A stretch of DNA of 64,000 nt from contig NZ_KB905553.1 in the NCBI RefSeq assembly GCF_000380965.1, forward strand, positions 78,102-142,101. The letters run 5' to 3'. Below the pieces are notes generated by a model. It did no database searches. It had not been told where the DNA came from and worked only from the letters and a program-made list of their open reading frames with translations. The position numbers and the translations under genes are program-made. How positions within the stretch are numbered: position 1 is the first letter of the stretch; every line of letters starts with the position of its first letter. The DNA comes from Paenibacillus ginsengihumi DSM 21568 (GTDB taxonomy: Bacteria; Bacillota; Bacilli; Paenibacillales; NBRC-103111). Shown one piece after another: positions 63,303 to 64,000 of the stretch.

Positions 63303-64000
<698 letters not shown>

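Overview
The window reads as a chromosomal segment of a GC-rich, endospore-forming Firmicute of the Paenibacillaceae (Paenibacillus-like). The evidence is the gene content and order (bofC-ruvCAB-queA-tgt-yajC, spoVB-comN-secDF, recJ-apt-rel-dtd, hisS-aspS, cymR-cysteine desulfurase, alaS-ireB-ruvX-mltG-trhP1-trhP2-pbpI), strong AGGAGG-type ribosome sites with frequent TTG/GTG starts, two T-box leaders, and sporulation genes (SafA-like coat protein, bofC, a SpoIID/LytB protein, spoVB, a KinB-like kinase). The order closely follows the B. subtilis yrb/yrv/yrr region as I know it. No rRNA, tRNA, CRISPR array, prophage or intact insertion sequence was found.

Layout. 1-1.5 kb: 3' end of a repeat-rich spore coat protein and bofC. 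1.6-2.8 kb: non-coding, filled with three kinds of short repeat. 2.8-10 kb: Holliday junction genes (ruvC, ruvA, ruvB), a SpoIID/LytB protein, queuosine genes (queA, tgt) and yajC. 10.3-16.5 kb: membrane proteins yrzE and a DUF421 protein, spoVB, a comN gene with a long repeat-built N-terminal extension, then split secD/secF. 16.6-23.4 kb: CDF transporter, recJ, apt, rel, dtd. 24.1-33.7 kb: hemZ, a membrane-anchored FAD oxidoreductase, T-box-controlled hisS with aspS, tcdA, rarA. 33.7-34.8 kb: a second repeat-rich non-coding region. 34.8-42.3 kb: CorC-type transporter, mnmA (reversed), cymR, cysteine desulfurase, PRC-barrel protein, zinc ribbon, AI-2E-family permease, SGNH hydrolase. 42.4-50.5 kb: T-box-controlled alaS, ireB, ruvX, two DUF1292 proteins, mltG and the two U32 tRNA hydroxylation proteins. 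50.8-64 kb: chemoreceptor with a sigma-D-like promoter, class B penicillin-binding protein, KinB-like kinase, YitT protein, a second CorC paralogue, a DUF2157/GDYXXLXY pair, a LipL-like octanoyltransferase, an esterase, and the start of pdhA.

Functional themes are DNA recombination and repair (RuvABC, RuvX, RecJ, RarA), tRNA charging and modification (hisS, aspS, alaS, queA, tgt, tcdA, mnmA, trhP1/2, dtd), sulfur flow to tRNA (CymR, desulfurase, MnmA), protein export (YajC-SecD-SecF), cell wall synthesis (SpoVB, MltG, PbpI) and lipoylation of pyruvate dehydrogenase (LipL next to pdhA).

The genes are mostly ordinary housekeeping genes. The least ordinary signals are in the DNA between and inside them: a Shine-Dalgarno/hairpin/TTG start layout shared by the two CorC paralogues; a comN gene fused to 39-bp coding repeats; and several dispersed or tandem repeat families (19, 21, about 54, and 44 bp, a roughly 50-bp hairpin repeat, and an AT-rich element with a GCAACATTTTCCG core). 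I saw no clearly new multi-gene system.
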